Source: Sediminibacterium sp. (lineage in GTDB: Bacteria; Bacteroidota; Bacteroidia; Chitinophagales; Chitinophagaceae). Taken from it: a stretch of 8,356 nt of DNA. The translations under genes were made by a program, and so were the position numbers. The notes under the pieces were generated by a model, which made no database searches, had not been told where the DNA came from, and saw only the letters and a list, made by a program, of their open reading frames with translations. The stretch is taken from positions 1 through 8,356 of the forward strand of contig JAQBNJ010000085.1 of the NCBI GenBank assembly GCA_028288645.1, in the 5' to 3' direction. The number at the start of each line of letters is the position of its first letter. The stretch's first letter is position 1. Of the stretch, positions 7,414-8,356 are shown in pieces.

Positions 7414-7429
7414 TCCCGCATTTGCGGGA
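7414..7429 (+). other. Short perfect hairpin after purC, possible weak terminator
   Basis: TCCCGC (7414-7419) and GCGGGA (7424-7429) pair around ATTT. It lies 21 nt past the purC stop, but the following sequence (TGAAATTGTGTTT) is not a clean T-tract. It could help end or stabilise purC mRNA, or be a palindromic intergenic element. Confidence 0.4.
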
Positions 7430-7442
7430 TGAAATTGTGTTT

Positions 7443-7462
7443 ACCCGTTTAGACTTTCGGGT
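7443..7462. other. Second short hairpin in the convergent gap
   Basis: ACCCG (7443-7447) and CGGGT (7458-7462) can pair around a 10-nt loop. There is no T-tract on either side, so a terminator role is not supported. It may act with the neighbouring hairpin at 7414-7429. Confidence 0.3.
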
Positions 7463-7482
7463 GAATGAAAGATATCATATTC

Positions 7483-7514
7483 TTTGCGCCTTTGCCCCTT
7501 GGCGCCTTTGCGTG
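7483..7514 (+). repeat. Four-unit degenerate 8-bp tandem repeat
   Basis: Consecutive octamers TTTGCGCC, TTTGCCCC, TTGGCGCC and TTTGCGTG, followed by AAACC. Within it GCGCC (7486-7490) can pair with GGCGC (7501-7505). It ends 10 nt before the stop codon of the minus-strand receptor gene, so it would lie in that gene's 3' untranslated region. No coding sequence overlaps it. Confidence 0.75.
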
Positions 7515-7524
7515 AAACCTTCTT

Positions 7525-8356
7525 CTATTTAAAAGTATACCTCAAATTAATTCCTCCGTACAATGTTGACATCGGCCCTGGTGTAAAATACCGCGGCGCA
7601 ACACCACCAAAAGCAACCAGGTTGATCACCACAAACTGCGCATAGCGTGCATTGAAGATATTGTTATTGCCGGCGAATACATCAAAACTGAAATGAGAGT
7701 TTCCCTGCTTTCCGAATTCTTTACGGTAACCGGCTTTTACATTCACAAGATTATATGAATCCGCGAAAACAGTATTGTCTAATGTGATGGGCATTTTATC
7801 TGTGAACAGGTCCGTAAGATTCACGTAAAATCCATCGCCTGCTTCTATATCAAGCCCCGTGTTTAATATATTTCTCGCAAGGCCGCTCACACGCAGGTTT
7901 GAATAATTCTTCGTAAAACTATTGTTGTTGTTATCACTTTTAAGGTCCGAGTTGCGGCTTCCATTGTATGTATAAGAAATAAAAGGCCTGATCAACTGCA
8001 GGAAGGTTTTTTGTTGAGGTATGAATGCATAATTCATGGTCAGTTCAGCGCCGGTGAAATTTACCGCGCCTGCATTTACAAATGCAGTGTAGCCGGGCTG
8101 CCCACCCGTTCCGCCGAAGTTCTGGGTAACGATCTTATCCGTTACATCCATATTAAAGAATGCGAAGTTGAGATACATCGCATCGTTCAATAAACTGGCT
8201 TTGGTACCTACTTCAAATGTATTGCTGATCTCCGGTTTGATGTCTTCATTTACTTTTCCAGTTTGACCGATAATGAATTGTCCCGTTCCCGGCTGTGCAT
8301 ACCCCATGCTGTAATTGGAATACACAGAAACATTTTTACTCACGAGATGATTTACT
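7525..8356 (-). CDS. TonB-dependent receptor, C-terminal part (5' end outside window)
   Basis: The open frame continues to the right edge of the window (276 residues before the TAG at 7525-7527). The GTG at 8343 is only an internal valine codon, because in-frame residues VNHL precede it. The visible part is the second half of an outer-membrane beta barrel, with alternating strands such as SVYSNYSMGYAQP, NTFEVGTKASLLNDAMYLNF, AFVNAGAVNFTGAELTMNY, VFADSYNLVNVKAGYRKEF, FDVFAGNNNIFNARY and a terminal YGGINLRYTFK. These match TonB-dependent receptor C-termini and resemble the receptor at 1-2070 strand by strand. The chain ends in Phe-Lys rather than a terminal Phe. Signal peptide, TonB box and plug cannot be seen, so subtype and substrate are open. 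It is convergent with purC and no clear terminator follows it. Confidence 0.9.
   Translation of the reverse strand, partial: VNHLVSKNVSVYSNYSMGYAQPGTGQFIIGQTGKVNEDIKPEISNTFEVGTKASLLNDAMYLNFAFFNMDVTDKIVTQNFGGTGGQPGYTAFVNAGAVNFTGAELTMNYAFIPQQKTFLQLIRPFISYTYNGSRNSDLKSDNNNNSFTKNYSNLRVSGLARNILNTGLDIEAGDGFYVNLTDLFTDKMPITLDNTVFADSYNLVNVKAGYRKEFGKQGNSHFSFDVFAGNNNIFNARYAQFVVINLVAFGGVAPRYFTPGPMSTLYGGINLRYTFK

Noticed and set aside
8341..8343. GTG at 8343 as the real start of the right-hand receptor
   Set aside because: The frame stays open to the window edge, and the protein would begin in the middle of a beta barrel without a signal peptide or plug.

Overview
The window looks like an ordinary chromosomal stretch from a member of the Bacteroidota, most likely the Chitinophagaceae or a close relative. 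The evidence is three TonB-dependent outer-membrane receptors, one with a carboxypeptidase-regulatory-like N-terminal domain, the lack of convincing Shine-Dalgarno sequences, 8-mers resembling the Bacteroidota -7 promoter element (TAnnTTTG), and PurC and PdhB proteins of Bacteroidota character. The taxonomic call is inference from family resemblance only.

Layout, left to right. (1) Positions 1-2070, minus: a siderophore-type (FecA-like) TonB-dependent receptor that lacks only its extreme C-terminus, which lies beyond the window. It is one uninterrupted 690-codon frame running off the left edge. (2) 2167-3153, minus: pdhB, the beta subunit of the pyruvate dehydrogenase E1 component, complete, standing alone between its own promoter-like element and a strong intrinsic terminator. 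(3) 3399-6311, minus: a complete 970-residue TonB-dependent receptor with signal peptide, carboxypeptidase-like domain, TonB box, plug and barrel. (4) 6457-7392, plus: purC, SAICAR synthetase of purine synthesis, divergent from the receptor. (5) 7525-8356, minus: the C-terminal 276 residues of a third TonB-dependent receptor whose N-terminus lies beyond the right edge.

The genes do not form an obvious pathway. Two housekeeping genes are interleaved with three separately transcribed outer-membrane receptors. No susD, fecI/fecR, ABC transporter or tonB/exbBD gene is present, so the receptor substrates cannot be assigned. The two edge receptors look like paralogues of each other, while the central one is of a different type.

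The non-coding DNA is the least ordinary part. The pdhB/receptor gap carries degenerate 7-bp tandem repeats in two inverted arms around a terminator. The purC/receptor convergent gap carries a perfect double 8-mer, two hairpins and a four-unit degenerate 8-bp tandem repeat. I found no new defence system, mobile element, CRISPR array, tRNA, rRNA or riboswitch.
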